Below are positions 54,645-63,991 of a DNA stretch of 64,000 nt, piece by piece; position 1 is the stretch's first letter, and every line of letters begins with the position of its first letter. The notes beneath the pieces are model-generated. The model did not search any database. It saw nothing but the letters and a program-made list of their open reading frames with translations, and was not told where the DNA came from. Both the position numbers and the translations under genes were made by a program. The stretch comes from Trinickia soli (GTDB taxonomy: Bacteria > Pseudomonadota > Gammaproteobacteria > Burkholderiales > Burkholderiaceae), in the NCBI RefSeq assembly GCF_002879855.1, contig NZ_PNYB01000009.1, positions 172,021-236,020 of the forward strand, given 5' to 3'.

Positions 54645-55904
54645 ATGCCCGCTCTCGACTTCACCGTTCTGTTCGCCGTCCTGGTAGTCGCGATGGTCGC
54701 CACGAAACTGTGGCTGGCCTCCCGACAAATCCGCTTCGTGGCGGCGCACCGGGACGCGGTGCCCAGACAGTTCGCCGAATCGATCCCGATTGCAGCACAT
54801 CGGCGCGCGGCTGACTACACGGTCGTGCGCACGCGCCTGTCGATGCTCGAAATCATCGTCAGCGCGGCGCTGTTGATCGGCCTGACGCTGCTCGGCGGCG
54901 TCCAGATACTCGATCGCCTGGTTTCCGCCTGGCTCGGCGAGGGGTATGCGGGCCAGATCGCGCTGGTCGCCGCCGTGGTCGTCGTGACGAGCGTTGTCGA
55001 TCTGCCGTTCGATTACTACCGCCAATTCGTCATCGAAGAGCGGTTCGGCTTCAACCGGATGACGCAGGCGATCTTCTTTGCGGATCTGGCAAAAGGCGCC
55101 GCGCTCGGCGCCGCATTCGGGCTGCCGCTGCTGTTTGTCGTGCTGTGGCTGATGGGCCGCGCCGGCACGCTCTGGTGGCTGTGGGCCTGGGCCGTCATCG
55201 TCGCATTCCAGGTGCTCGTGCTCGTGCTGTACCCGACCCTGATCGCCCCGCTCTTCAACAAGTTCGAGCCGCTGGCCGACGAGGCGCTCGCTCAACGCAT
55301 CGATGCGTTGATGAAACGCTGCGGCTTCGCGGCGAAAGGCCTGTTCGTGATGGACGGCAGCCGCCGATCCGCGCATGGAAACGCCTACTTCACGGGCTTT
55401 GGCTCTGCCAAGCGCATCGTCTTTTTCGATACGCTGCTGGCGCGGCTCAGTGGCGGCGAGATCGAGGCCGTGCTCGCGCACGAACTGGGACACTTCAAGC
55501 GGCGCCACGTCCTGAAACGCATGCTGATGGTGTTTGCGATCAGCCTCGCGTTGTTCGCTCTGCTCGGGTGGCTGAGCCAGCGCACGTGGTTTTACGAGGG
55601 ATTGGGCGTGCGGCCGTCAATGACAGGCAGCAACGACGCCCTCGCATTGGTCTTGTTCTTCCTTGCGCTTCCGGTGTTCATGTTCTTCGTCACCCCGTTG
55701 GGCAGCTTGAGCTCGCGCAAGCACGAATTCGAGGCGGACGCGTTCGCGGCGAGTCAAACCGATGCACAGGAACTCGTGAACGCGCTCGTGAAACTGTACG
55801 AAGACAACGCGGCGACGCTGACGCCCGACCCTGTCTACACCGCCTTCTACTACTCGCACCCGCCCGCGTCGCAGCGGATCGAACGGCTGCTGCGGCACGC
55901 ATGA
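54645..55904 (+). CDS. M48 family metallopeptidase, Ste24/CAAX protease-like
   Basis: The 419-residue membrane protein has several hydrophobic helices and the zinc motif HELGH, with the third ligand in [12 protein letters not shown]. The N-terminal domain ([22 protein letters not shown]) and [21 protein letters not shown] match Ste24-type M48A proteases. ATG 54645 (MPALDFTV) is chosen over a TTG four codons earlier. Its stop overlaps rsgA by four bases. A TATAAT box is at 54612..54617. Confidence 0.92.
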   Translation: MPALDFTVLFAVLVVAMVATKLWLASRQIRFVAAHRDAVPRQFAESIPIAAHRRAADYTVVRTRLSMLEIIVSAALLIGLTLLGGVQILDRLVSAWLGEGYAGQIALVAAVVVVTSVVDLPFDYYRQFVIEERFGFNRMTQAIFFADLAKGAALGAAFGLPLLFVVLWLMGRAGTLWWLWAWAVIVAFQVLVLVLYPTLIAPLFNKFEPLADEALAQRIDALMKRCGFAAKGLFVMDGSRRSAHGNAYFTGFGSAKRIVFFDTLLARLSGGEIEAVLAHELGHFKRRHVLKRMLMVFAISLALFALLGWLSQRTWFYEGLGVRPSMTGSNDALALVLFFLALPVFMFFVTPLGSLSSRKHEFEADAFAASQTDAQELVNALVKLYEDNAATLTPDPVYTAFYYSHPPASQRIERLLRHA

Positions 55905-56839
55905 GCGCGCGTTCCGCCAATGTGGCCAAGCGCGTCGGCGCCGCGCGCCTGGCCGGCCTCGTGATCGCAGCGCATGGTCGCCATTACTTGGTCGCGCCGG
56001 AACACGAGCCGCATGCGTTGCTGCAGTGTTTCCCACGCGGCAAGAAAAGCGAGGTGGCGGTGGGTGATCGCGTCATCTTCGAGCAAAGCTCAGCCGATCA
56101 GGGCGTCATCGTCGAGATCGGCGAACGCCGTAATCTGCTTTACCGTTCCGACCAATACAAGTCAAAGCTGTTCGCGGCCAATCTCGATCAGTTGCTGATC
56201 GTGCTGGCCACCGAGCCCTACTTCAGCGAAGACCTGCTCGGCCGGGCCCTCGTGGCGGCCGAAGCCAACGATCTGAAGCCGCTGATCGTGCTGAACAAGA
56301 CCGATGTCAGCGCGGCGCTACCCGTTGCCCGCGAACGCCTCGCACCCTATCGTGCGCTTGGCTATGAGGTGATCGAGCTATCGATCAAGACTCGCCCCGA
56401 TGAAGCGCGCGGCGCGCTGAACGAGCGGCTGCACGGCCATGCGACGCTTCTGCTCGGCCAATCGGGAATGGGAAAATCGACGCTCGTCAATCTGATCGTG
56501 CCGAACGCCGACGCCGCCACGCGCGAAATTTCGACGGCGCTCAACAGCGGCCGCCACACGACGACGTTCACGCGCCTGTATCCGCTGCCCGACGGCGGGG
56601 CCTTGATCGATTCGCCGGGATTCCAGGAATTCGGTCTTTATCATTTGACCGAAGGCACGCTCGAGCGCGCGTTTCCCGAGTTCCGGCCGCTGCTCGCACA
56701 TTGCCGCTTCTACAATTGCCATCACTTGCACGAACCGGGGTGCGCGATTCTCGAAGCGCTGGCCGAAGGACGGGTTGCACGAGCGCGCCACGCGCTCTAC
56801 GCACAGCTCGTCCACGAAGCAAGTCAGGTGGTGAGATAG
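55901..56839 (+). CDS. rsgA: Small ribosomal subunit biogenesis GTPase RsgA
   Basis: The 312-residue circularly permuted GTPase acts late in 30S assembly. An N-terminal OB fold is followed by the G4 motif LNKTD, then the P-loop GQSGMGKST and G3 [11 protein letters not shown]-terminal zinc site has [14 protein letters not shown]. The ATG overlaps the M48 stop (ATGA), so the two are coupled. Confidence 0.95.
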   Translation: MSARSANVAKRVGAARLAGLVIAAHGRHYLVAPEHEPHALLQCFPRGKKSEVAVGDRVIFEQSSADQGVIVEIGERRNLLYRSDQYKSKLFAANLDQLLIVLATEPYFSEDLLGRALVAAEANDLKPLIVLNKTDVSAALPVARERLAPYRALGYEVIELSIKTRPDEARGALNERLHGHATLLLGQSGMGKSTLVNLIVPNADAATREISTALNSGRHTTTFTRLYPLPDGGALIDSPGFQEFGLYHLTEGTLERAFPEFRPLLAHCRFYNCHHLHEPGCAILEALAEGRVARARHALYAQLVHEASQVVR

Positions 56840-56867
56840 CACGAGCGCCTTGATCGCTCGACCGGGA

Positions 56868-57209
56868 ATGCGCATGCTGAAGCTGACTCAGGCACCGAAC
56901 GTCGTCATTGGCCAACATTGGGTCAACCTGCTCGAAGCAGCGGGGATCGGCTGCGAACTGCACAACCGTTATCTGAACGGAGCGCTGGGCGAAATCCCTG
57001 CCGATCAATGTGCGCCCGAGCTATGGCTCGACGACGAGCGCGATGAAATGCTGGCCAGACGTATTCTCGATGCCGCGCAAAACGGGCCACCGCCCGGGGC
57101 GCGCCCGTGGCGCTGCCGCGCCTGCGGCGAAACACTGGAAGCACAATTTACGGCCTGCTGGCGCTGTGGGGCGGCACGGGAGTTGAACGACGATGGCGAC
57201 ACCCGCTAG
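56868..57209 (+). CDS. DUF2007 putative signal-transducing protein with zinc ribbon
   Basis: The 113-residue protein joins a DUF2007 fold (MRMLKLTQAPNVVIGQHWVNLLEAAGIGCEL, ending ARRILDAAQ) to a zinc ribbon with two Cys-x-x-Cys pairs (CRACGETLEAQFTACWRCG). DUF2007 proteins resemble PII-type signalling folds, but their function is unproven. It follows rsgA by 28 bases. An alternative start lies six bases downstream. Confidence 0.85.
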   Translation: MRMLKLTQAPNVVIGQHWVNLLEAAGIGCELHNRYLNGALGEIPADQCAPELWLDDERDEMLARRILDAAQNGPPPGARPWRCRACGETLEAQFTACWRCGAARELNDDGDTR

Positions 57210-57245
57210 AACCGCAAGGCGCCGCTTCGCAAGCTCGATTCGTTC

Positions 57246-58184
57246 TTACCCCAGCCAGACGGCAATCGTCAGCATGAGCAGCAGAATCATCCATAGGATA
57301 ACGGCGCGCCAGACAAGGCCTACCGCCGACTGCAGCGTGCGCGGTGTGCAATCGTCACCGACAGGCATCGGGCCGCCATCCGGCGCGCCGAGGGCATCGA
57401 GGCTCGAGGGCTCGGCGAGCGGCCCGGCGAGCCGCGCCCCGAGCGCGCCGCTGCCTGCGGCGAGCAAGACGCCTTCATTGGCGTCGGGCCATTGGCGCGC
57501 GTGATTGCGCCACGCGTAGATGGCGTCTTCGAAATTGCCGACGATCGCGAAGCCGAGCGCCGTCAGCCGGGCGGGCAGCCAATCGATGACAAAGAACGCG
57601 GTGCGCGCGAAGGCGCCGAAAGCCGCCGTGCGCTCGCCAACCGCGACGCTCCAGCTGCGCGCGAGGTATTCCGAGATCCGATAGAGGACGGCGCCGGCGG
57701 GGCCGATCGGCACAAGAAACCAGAAGAACACGCCGAATACATGCCGATGCGAAGCGATGACAGCGTGAATCAACGTATGGCGCACGATCTCGACGACCGG
57801 CATATCCACGGTATCCATCCCCGTCCACTCGTTGAGGATTTCGCGCGCACGCGGCACATCGTCGTTATTGAGCGCGAGGTGAATATCGGTGAAGTAATGG
57901 CTGAACTGCCGAAAACCGAGCGTGAAATAAACGATGACGACGTTCCAAAGAAACGCCAGCACGAAACTGATTCGATAAAGGACGTAATAGATCGCCGCGA
58001 CAGCAAGCGTCCAAGGCAACACGACGACGAGCCACGCGAGTAAGCCGTGTTTTCTCTTGCCGGCGTCGAAGCCCTGGGCGGCCGATTCCGCGTGATATTG
58101 CAGCAGCGCAAAGACCGGGTTGCTCTGCGAAAGGGCGCGCAGCTGTTCGAAAACGAGGGCCAACAAAACGGAGAAAAAGGTCAT
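57246..58184 (-). CDS. CobD/CbiB-like inner-membrane protein
   Basis: The 312-residue membrane protein begins MTFFSVLLALVFEQLRALSQ. It has four to five hydrophobic segments, plus FDAIYAWRN-like GNFEDAIYAWRNHARQWPDANEGVLLAAGSGALGARL, seen in CobD/CbiB proteins. Real cobalamin CobD (adenosylcobinamide-phosphate synthase) is similar, but no other cobalamin genes are here, and the Burkholderia protein is usually called CobD/CbiB family. It also resembles AmpE. The function in this context is unknown. Confidence 0.8.
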   Translation of the reverse strand: MTFFSVLLALVFEQLRALSQSNPVFALLQYHAESAAQGFDAGKRKHGLLAWLVVVLPWTLAVAAIYYVLYRISFVLAFLWNVVIVYFTLGFRQFSHYFTDIHLALNNDDVPRAREILNEWTGMDTVDMPVVEIVRHTLIHAVIASHRHVFGVFFWFLVPIGPAGAVLYRISEYLARSWSVAVGERTAAFGAFARTAFFVIDWLPARLTALGFAIVGNFEDAIYAWRNHARQWPDANEGVLLAAGSGALGARLAGPLAEPSSLDALGAPDGGPMPVGDDCTPRTLQSAVGLVWRAVILWMILLLMLTIAVWLG

Positions 58185-58298
58185 GCGAGGGACCGTGGCA
58201 ATTCGAGTTTGTTCAATTGTCGTGTAACGATAGCACAGCGCGCGATGCTCGAATGCGCGCATATCGCGCGTGCGACGCGCGGACCGCGTCCGTCTCGG

Positions 58299-58979
58299 TT
58301 ACGCGGCCAGGAAGCGATAAAAATTTCGCAGCATGCCCGCCGTGGCGCCCCAGATGAAATACTGCCCTCCCGCGGCCGGGCGCGGGTACGGCATCGCGAA
58401 AAAGCGGCGTTCGCCGCCCTCCCACCGCCACAGCCTGACTTCGTGATTGGCGGGATTCATCAAATACGAGAGCGGCACCTCGAAAATGTCGGCCACCTCG
58501 AGCGTATCGGCGCTCACCGTAAACGGCGAATGCACGAGCCCGACGACGGGGGTAACGCAAAAGCCGGTTCCGGTCAGATAGTCGGGCAGCGCGCCGAGCA
58601 CTTCAACGCGCTCGGGGGCCAGCGCCACCTCCTCGTGTGCCTCGCGCAGCGCTGTGGCAACCGCATCGGGGTCGGACGGCTCACGACGCCCGCCGGGAAA
58701 GCTGATCTGCCCGGCATGATCGCTCAAGTGATCGGCTCGCTGCGTGAGCAAGACCGAAAGTCCTGCCTCGCGCACGATCAACGGCACCAGGACTGCGGCC
58801 GCCCGCGGATCACCCCGCTCGGGCGACAGCACTTCGAACGGCTCGGGTGCCCAGACGAGCCGCTGCGCAAATCGTTCGCGCAAGCCCGCCGGCGTCAACC
58901 GATGCGCGGCGACGCCTGGCAATCCGGCGCCGGTCGCTTCGACGGGAAGCACCTCGGGTTCGAAGACGGGGCGTATCAA
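58299..58979 (-). CDS. CoA pyrophosphatase, Nudix family (NudL-like)
   Basis: The 226-residue protein has the Nudix box GGRREPSDPDAVATALREAHEEVAL (variant of GX5EX7REUXEEXGU). The preceding LLTQRADHLSDHAGQISFPGG and later YLTGTGFCVTPVVGLV are typical of the NudL/CoAse group that hydrolyses coenzyme A. It starts with TTG at 58979 because no ATG is in frame just upstream. It lies after the rplS terminator. Confidence 0.88.
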   Translation of the reverse strand: MIRPVFEPEVLPVEATGAGLPGVAAHRLTPAGLRERFAQRLVWAPEPFEVLSPERGDPRAAAVLVPLIVREAGLSVLLTQRADHLSDHAGQISFPGGRREPSDPDAVATALREAHEEVALAPERVEVLGALPDYLTGTGFCVTPVVGLVHSPFTVSADTLEVADIFEVPLSYLMNPANHEVRLWRWEGGERRFFAMPYPRPAAGGQYFIWGATAGMLRNFYRFLAA

Positions 58980-59040
58980 CGTGGCACTCGCGAAGTCATG
59001 GACGGATAACCGTCATTTTGATCCTGCTTCCAATAAACAA

Positions 59041-59066
59041 AAAAGCACCCGGGACGGGTGCTTTTT
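59041..59066 (-). terminator. Terminator of the rpsP-rplS operon
   Basis: AAAAGCACCC (59041..59050) pairs with GGGTGCTTTT (59056..59065) around GGGAC. On the minus strand a T-rich run follows the stem. It starts 17 bases after the rplS stop. Confidence 0.9.
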
Positions 59067-59082
59067 CTTACTGCTGTCACGC

Positions 59083-59463
59083 TTAGGAAGCCGCGCGGTC
59101 CTTCGAGACCAGCTTTTCCTTGATACGTGCCGACTTGCCCGAGCGCTCGCGCAGGTAGTACAGCTTCGCGCGACGCACATCGCCGCGACGCTTCACGACG
59201 ATGCTGGCCAGCAACGGCGAGTACGTTTGGAACGTACGCTCGACGCCTTCGCCCGACGAGATCTTGCGGACGATGAACGACGAGTTCAGGCCGCGGTTAC
59301 GCTTGGCGATGACCACGCCTTCGTAGGCCTGGACGCGCTTGCGGGTGCCTTCGACGACGTTCACGTTGACGATCACCGTATCGCCAGGGGCGAATTCGGG
59401 AATCGACTTACCGGCGAGCACGCGCTCGATTTCTTCCTGCTCGAGTTTTGCAATCAGATTCAT
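59083..59463 (-). CDS. rplS: 50S ribosomal protein L19
   Basis: The 126-residue protein starts [30 protein letters not shown]. It carries the L19 core [47 protein letters not shown] and the basic tail. It sits at the subunit interface near 30S. It is the last gene of the rpsP-rimM-trmD-rplS operon. Confidence 0.98.
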   Translation of the reverse strand: MNLIAKLEQEEIERVLAGKSIPEFAPGDTVIVNVNVVEGTRKRVQAYEGVVIAKRNRGLNSSFIVRKISSGEGVERTFQTYSPLLASIVVKRRGDVRRAKLYYLRERSGKSARIKEKLVSKDRAAS

Positions 59464-59606
59464 TACTGACTCCTTATGCCATCTTGTCGGCGTTCTGCCT
59501 GGCATGCGTCATGAAGACGGTGTAGCCGGGCCCCGATAGAGGATGGGTTCACATCTGGCGCCGCATATGCGGCGCCGCCTGCGCCTTGCGCTCGGGAAGA
59601 AGGCCG

Positions 59607-60374
59607 CTAGGCCTTCGACGCCGCTTTCGCAAGACTTGCGAGCCATGCCTCGTCGGCACGGCTCAACATCTTGTTGCGCCTTGCGCGCTCGATCAGATCG
59701 GGCCGCTTGGCGAGCGTGTTTCTGAGCGCCTCTTTGCGGCGCCACTGCTCGATTTCGGCGTGATGCCCGCCGAGCAGCACGTCCGGCACGCGCACGCCCT
59801 CATACTCTTCGGGGCGCGTGTAGTGCGGACAATCGAGCAACCCATCGACGAAGCTATCCTGCAACGCCGACTGCGCATCGCCCAGCACGCCGGGCAACTG
59901 CCGCACCACCGCATCCATGAGCGCCATAGCCGGCAATTCGCCGCCGGAGAGGACGAAATCGCCCAGACTCACTTCTTCGTCGACACAACGATCGATCAGC
60001 CGCTGGTCGATCGCTTCATACCGTCCACACAGCAACACCAACCCGGGCTCTTGTGCAAAATGCATCACGCGGTCGTGATCGAGCGTGGCCCCTTGCGGCG
60101 ACATCATCACGACGTGCGGCTGCGTGACGCCTTGGGCTTCCTGCGCCGCTTTGGCGGCACCGATAGCCGCCTCGAGCGGCTTTGCCAGCATGACCATGCC
60201 CGGGCCGCCACCATAGGGCCGATCGTCGATAGTGCGGTAATTGTCTGTCGTGAAATCGCGCGGATTCCACGTTCTCAAACCGAACCGCCCCTGCTTCGAC
60301 GCTCGACTCGTGATGCCCCACTCGGTGACCGCGCGGAACATCTCGGGAAAGAGCGTGACGACATCGAACTGCAT
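59607..60374 (-). CDS. trmD: tRNA (guanine-N1)-methyltransferase TrmD
   Basis: The 255-residue SPOUT methyltransferase modifies G37 of tRNAs. It starts [16 protein letters not shown] at 60374 and shows [27 protein letters not shown] and the trefoil-knot region [31 protein letters not shown]. It lies between rimM and rplS; an alternative start at 60398 would add eight residues. Confidence 0.97.
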   Translation of the reverse strand: MQFDVVTLFPEMFRAVTEWGITSRASKQGRFGLRTWNPRDFTTDNYRTIDDRPYGGGPGMVMLAKPLEAAIGAAKAAQEAQGVTQPHVVMMSPQGATLDHDRVMHFAQEPGLVLLCGRYEAIDQRLIDRCVDEEVSLGDFVLSGGELPAMALMDAVVRQLPGVLGDAQSALQDSFVDGLLDCPHYTRPEEYEGVRVPDVLLGGHHAEIEQWRRKEALRNTLAKRPDLIERARRNKMLSRADEAWLASLAKAASKA

Positions 60375-60400
60375 CGTGCGCTCCCTGGCGTCGACCATGC

Positions 60401-61090
60401 TCAGTAATCGGCTTCCCAATCGACGACGATACGCTTCGCCGCTTGATCCACCGTTTTCACATACACGCCGACGAACGGGATCAGCCGCTCGCCGGTAACC
60501 GGCTGTCCTTCCTTGCCCTGCGTCGGGTACTCGACACGGAGCACCGCATGCGAACCGTTGTCGAGCAGATCAACGACGGTGCCGAGCGCGACGCCCGCCT
60601 CGTTGACGACCTCAAGGCCGATCAGATCGACCCAGTAAAACTCGTCGGCGTCGAGCGCCGGAAAATCACGGCGGCGCACATGGATGCGCCAGCCTTTCAG
60701 TGCAAGCGCCTGATCGCGATCGGCGGAGCCACGCAACTGAGCCACGACGCTGTCGCCGTGGACCTTCGCCGCGACGACTGGCGCCGCCTTGAGCTCGCGC
60801 CCTTTGACGAGCCACCAGCATTGGGCGTTCGTCAGTGCATCGCCGCCTTGGCTTGCGTTGGCGTGCGCCGCGACTTTGACCCAGCCCTTCAGGCCATAGG
60901 CGTCGACAATAGCACCGACTTCGACTGCGTCTTCGGGCAGCGTCTCGACCGGCTCGATACCTGGCGTTTGTCCGGTGGCTGCACGCACTTCATTGCGCTC
61001 GACCGGCTTGCGCGTAAACGCGCCAAACGACACTGGCTGCCGGGACGCTGCTTTCGCCCGACCCGAACCGCCCGGATCACGAACGGACAT
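60401..61090 (-). CDS. rimM: Ribosome maturation factor RimM
   Basis: The 229-residue protein has the RimM N-terminal domain ([22 protein letters not shown], from about residue 56) and the PRC-barrel C-terminal domain ([38 protein letters not shown], ending VVDWEADY). It helps 30S head assembly with S19. The N-terminal 55 residues are an extension; the start may be further downstream. It lies between rpsP and trmD. Confidence 0.93.
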   Translation of the reverse strand: MSVRDPGGSGRAKAASRQPVSFGAFTRKPVERNEVRAATGQTPGIEPVETLPEDAVEVGAIVDAYGLKGWVKVAAHANASQGGDALTNAQCWWLVKGRELKAAPVVAAKVHGDSVVAQLRGSADRDQALALKGWRIHVRRRDFPALDADEFYWVDLIGLEVVNEAGVALGTVVDLLDNGSHAVLRVEYPTQGKEGQPVTGERLIPFVGVYVKTVDQAAKRIVVDWEADY

Positions 61091-61180
61091 CGATAAACCT
61101 CACAGTTGGCCGATCGCCTCGACCTGTGATCGATCGACGGGTACCACCCGCTATCGCGGCCGACATCTTGACACCGACGC

Positions 61181-61435
61181 TTACGCAGCCGGCTGAGCCT
61201 TTTGCGCTTGCTTCACGAGACGCTCGACGGTCGGCGACAACTGCGCGCCAACGCCTTGCCAGTATGTCAGACGGTCTTGAGCGATACGCAGCGATTCGCC
61301 CTTCGTGGCGACCGGGTTGTAGAAACCGACGCGCTCGATGAAACGGCCGTCGCGACGGTTACGCGAATCGGTAGCGACGATGTTGTAGAACGGGCGCTTC
61401 TTCGAGCCGCCACGTGCCAAGCGGATGATGACCAT
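61181..61435 (-). CDS. rpsP: 30S ribosomal protein S16
   Basis: The 84-residue protein begins [41 protein letters not shown] and has the family length. It is the first gene of the operon. A promoter 47 bases upstream is well formed. Confidence 0.98.
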   Translation of the reverse strand: MVIIRLARGGSKKRPFYNIVATDSRNRRDGRFIERVGFYNPVATKGESLRIAQDRLTYWQGVGAQLSPTVERLVKQAQKAQPAA

Positions 61436-61481
61436 ACTGTAATCCTTGAAATCCGGGGGTTCGGAACCACTGAAACGCTCG

Positions 61482-61510
61482 ATTATAGCGGGAAACTGAA
61501 ACCATAACAA
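61482..61510 (-). promoter_or_regulatory. Sigma-70 promoter of the rpsP operon
   Basis: On the minus strand TTGTTA (61505..61510) and TATAAT (61482..61487) are separated by 17 bases. It precedes the rpsP start by about 46 bases. Confidence 0.8.
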
Positions 61511-61654
61511 ACACTTACCTACCGGGCCGTGGGAGCGGGCCACCCAATGCCGGGATTCCGGCGAAATGCGGGCGTCCGACGACGTACAATGCGCGCTGGA
61601 GCGCCATACGTGCGCCCTTCATTCCGATGAACCCACGCCATTCGCCTTGAGGCT

Positions 61655-62155
61655 ATGTCCACTCGCGCCTTCTCTACGCCCACCCGTTTTCGCTCCAAAA
61701 CGCTCACCGCGCTACTGGCCTTCCTGTTCGGCAGTGTGGGGGCGCATCGCTTTTATCTATACGGCTGGCGCGACGTATTCGGCTGGGCCCATTTGATCGG
61801 CACGGCGCTCGGCATCCCGGGCGCACTGCTGCTCGTTGCCAGCGAGCGAGCATCGACACTTGGCTGGGTGCTCGTCGTGCCGGGTGCGGCATCGGTGCTT
61901 GCGGCGTTCCTCGCCGCGATCGTCTACGGGCTGCGCCCCGACCAGAAGTGGGACGCGCAATTCAATGCCGGGCATGTGGCTCAAAGCCAGTCGGGCTGGG
62001 GCGTGATTTTCGTCGTGATTTTTTCGCTGCTGATCGGAGCATTCCTGCTGATGAGCGGGCTCGCCGTCTCATTCCAATCCTACTTCGAGTCGCAAAGCGG
62101 CGTGGTCAACTCGCTGTCGCAATCAGAAGGCGCGTGCCCGGCGGCAATCGGTTGA
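61655..62155 (+). CDS. TM2 domain-containing membrane protein
   Basis: The 166-residue protein starts MSTRAFSTPTRFRSKTLTALLAFLFGSVGAHRFYLYGWRD. The TM2 domain (FLFGSVGAHRFYLYGW) is followed by three or four hydrophobic helices and a short polar tail. The TM2 group is widespread and of unclear function. It converges directly with the radical SAM gene: the stops are adjacent. Confidence 0.85.
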   Translation: MSTRAFSTPTRFRSKTLTALLAFLFGSVGAHRFYLYGWRDVFGWAHLIGTALGIPGALLLVASERASTLGWVLVVPGAASVLAAFLAAIVYGLRPDQKWDAQFNAGHVAQSQSGWGVIFVVIFSLLIGAFLLMSGLAVSFQSYFESQSGVVNSLSQSEGACPAAIG

Positions 62156-63271
62156 TCAGAAGAGACTCAATTGCGGACTTGGCGGCGGCGTCATCTCTGG
62201 CCGCTTGAAATGCGACATGTCCAGAATGCCGTGCCGCCGCGCGTTGAGGCCAAGCCGCTTCACGGCTTTGCCGAAACGCTGCTTGAGCAAATCCGCCCAG
62301 GCGCCTTCGCCTTTCATGCGGTGAGCAAACGACGAGTCATAGTCCTTCCCGCCCCGCATCTCGCGCACGCGCGCCATGACACGCTCGGCTCGCTGCGGGA
62401 AATGCGCCGCCAGCCAATCCTTGAACAGCGGCGCCACCTCCCATGGCAGCCGCAATACGATGTAGCTTGCGCTCGTAGCGCCTGCTTCGGCGCACGCTTC
62501 GAGCACGCGTTCGAGATCGGGCTCGGTGACGAATGGGATGACCGGCGCGATACTCACGCCAACCGGAATGCCCGCCGCGCTCAGTTCGCGAATCGTTCGC
62601 AGCCGCCGCGTAGGCGTAGCTGCGCGTGGCTCCAGCGTGCGAGCGATTTCCGCATCGAGCGTGGTGATCGTGACCGCCGCCATTACTTGACCACGGGCAG
62701 CCATCGGCGCAAGAAGGTCGATGTCGCGTTCGATCAACGACGATTTGGTGATTGCTGCAAACGGATGTCCGTGCTCATTGAGCACCTCGATGACGCGCCG
62801 CGTGAGCCGCAGTTCGCGTTCGATGGGCTGATAGGCGTCGGTGTTGACGCCGAGCGCGATCGGCTCTGGCGAATAGCCCTTTTTCGATATCTCATAGCGC
62901 AATAACTCCGGCGCGTTGATCTTCGCATAGATGCGACTTTCGAAGTCGAGCCCCGGAGATAATCCGAGATAGCTATGAGTCGGCCGCGCGAAGCAGTAGA
63001 TGCATCCATGCTCGCAACCGCGATACGGGTTCAGGGAAACGCTAAACGGGATGTCGGGCGAAGCGTTCCGAGTCAGGATGCTTTTGGCTCGCTCCTCGAA
63101 CACCTGCGTTCTGAGCGGCGCAGCGGGATCTACTTCGCACGCCGTTTCCCAACCATCGTCAACCCTTTCACGCTGATCGCGTTCGTAGCGCCCCTGCACA
63201 TTGGTGACGGCACCACGCCCCTTCAGGGGCGTAGGTGGGGCAATAGGATATTCAGCTTCGCGATCGTCCAT
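62156..63271 (-). CDS. PA0069 family radical SAM protein
   Basis: The 371-residue protein contains the cluster motif CEHGCIYCFARPTHSYLG (Cys-x3-Cys-x2-Cys), then VNTDAYQPIERELRLTRRVIEVL and SLIERDIDLLAPMA. This is the SplB-like PA0069 group linked to DNA damage. The start MDDREAEYPIAPP at 63271 is preferred to a GTG four codons earlier. Its promoter overlaps a nearly perfect LexA box, so it is likely an SOS gene. The substrate is unknown. Confidence 0.9.
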   Translation of the reverse strand: MDDREAEYPIAPPTPLKGRGAVTNVQGRYERDQRERVDDGWETACEVDPAAPLRTQVFEERAKSILTRNASPDIPFSVSLNPYRGCEHGCIYCFARPTHSYLGLSPGLDFESRIYAKINAPELLRYEISKKGYSPEPIALGVNTDAYQPIERELRLTRRVIEVLNEHGHPFAAITKSSLIERDIDLLAPMAARGQVMAAVTITTLDAEIARTLEPRAATPTRRLRTIRELSAAGIPVGVSIAPVIPFVTEPDLERVLEACAEAGATSASYIVLRLPWEVAPLFKDWLAAHFPQRAERVMARVREMRGGKDYDSSFAHRMKGEGAWADLLKQRFGKAVKRLGLNARRHGILDMSHFKRPEMTPPPSPQLSLF

Positions 63272-63358
63272 GGTCGGTACCACCCGGCACGCGGTGCCGG
63301 GCCGTCAAAAGCGAAGAAACCTGCCGGGAGATGGCCAGTTGAAAACCTCGCAGATCCA

Positions 63359-63388
63359 TTTATACTGTATACATATACAGTACGTCAA
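63359..63388 (-). promoter_or_regulatory. Promoter of the PA0069-type gene overlapped by a LexA box
   Basis: On the minus strand TTGACG (63383..63388) and TATAAA (63359..63364) are separated by 18 bases. The spacer is filled by TACTGTATACATATACAGTA (63363..63382), which differs from the E. coli LexA consensus at one position. Repression by LexA would block RNA polymerase directly. Confidence 0.92.
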
Positions 63389-63740
63389 GCCGATGCGTGA
63401 GCCGGCGCCCGCGCAGTCTGAAGCATGATCCGGTCAAAGCGAGCCACGCTCGGCTGCACGTTCGAGGGCTCTAGCGGGATCGACCCAACGCGACATCCGG
63501 CGCAAAGATGACAGCCAACGTTGTACGTTCGGGAATTCCGTTCATGTGCCTTGCGCGACGAAAATTGTGGGCGGCGCGCTATCGATTTAGCAACGGCCCG
63601 TGATGCGCAAACATCGTATCCCTGCGCGAGCAGCAGCGCCGGGAACTGCGCAAGACGATAGGTGGGCTGGTCGACGCCGGCGTTTCGTCGACAGAGCATC
63701 GTTTGGCGTGTTGCGCGACGAAGCTGTGCGGTCGCGCAAA

Positions 63741-63779
63741 GCACCCGCCCTCGAGAGGCGTTGACGCTGTCGGGGGTGG
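63741..63779 (-). terminator. Second stem-loop downstream of the rRNA operon
   Basis: ACCCGCCCTCGA and TCGGGGGTGGG-type sequences pair around a GAGGCGTTGACGCTG-like loop, with two mismatches or wobbles. It repeats the design of the hairpin at 63826. Confidence 0.55.
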
Positions 63780-63825
63780 GTATGAGGATGCGATGCAAGA
63801 GCGAGGCTTGTGCGGCACCAAAGCA

Positions 63826-63861
63826 CAAACCCCCGAGAGCGCTATGACTGTCGGGGGTTTG
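63826..63861 (-). terminator. Stem-loop terminator after the 5S rRNA
   Basis: CAAACCCCCGA (63826..63836) pairs perfectly with TCGGGGGTTTG (63851..63861) around a 14-base loop. It starts 15 bases after the 5S 3' end on the minus strand. Confidence 0.8.
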
Positions 63862-63875
63862 GGTGCTACTAGGGG

Positions 63876-63991
63876 AGCCTGACGATTACCTACTTTCACA
63901 CGGGAATCCGCACTATCATCGGCGTGGAGTCGTTTCACGGTCCTGTTCGGGATGGGAAGGGGTGGTACCAACTCGCTGTGGTCATCAGGCA
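63876..63991 (-). rRNA. rrf: 5S ribosomal RNA
   Basis: The minus strand reads TGCCTGATGACC at its 5' end and ends in the complementary CGTCAGGCT. The conserved core CCCATCCCGAACAGGACCGT and the GTAGGTAATCG segment match Burkholderia 5S rRNA of about 115 bases. It is the last gene of an rRNA operon whose 23S and 16S genes should lie to the right of the window. Confidence 0.95.

Larger units (their letters stand above)
63389..63875. other. Intergenic stretch between the radical SAM gene and 5S rRNA
   Basis: These 487 bases hold two related stem-loops downstream of the 5S gene (63741..63779 and 63826..63861). A frame through 63615..63880 reads somewhat like protein (REQQRRELRKTIGGLVDAGV), but no start or ribosome site was found; I see no supported gene. 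Confidence 0.4.

Noticed and set aside
63615..63880. Protein-like stretch reading REQQRRELRKTIGGLVDAG before the 5S rRNA
   Set aside because: No start codon with a ribosome site was found, a stop precedes it closely, and the region contains rRNA terminator hairpins; treated as intergenic.
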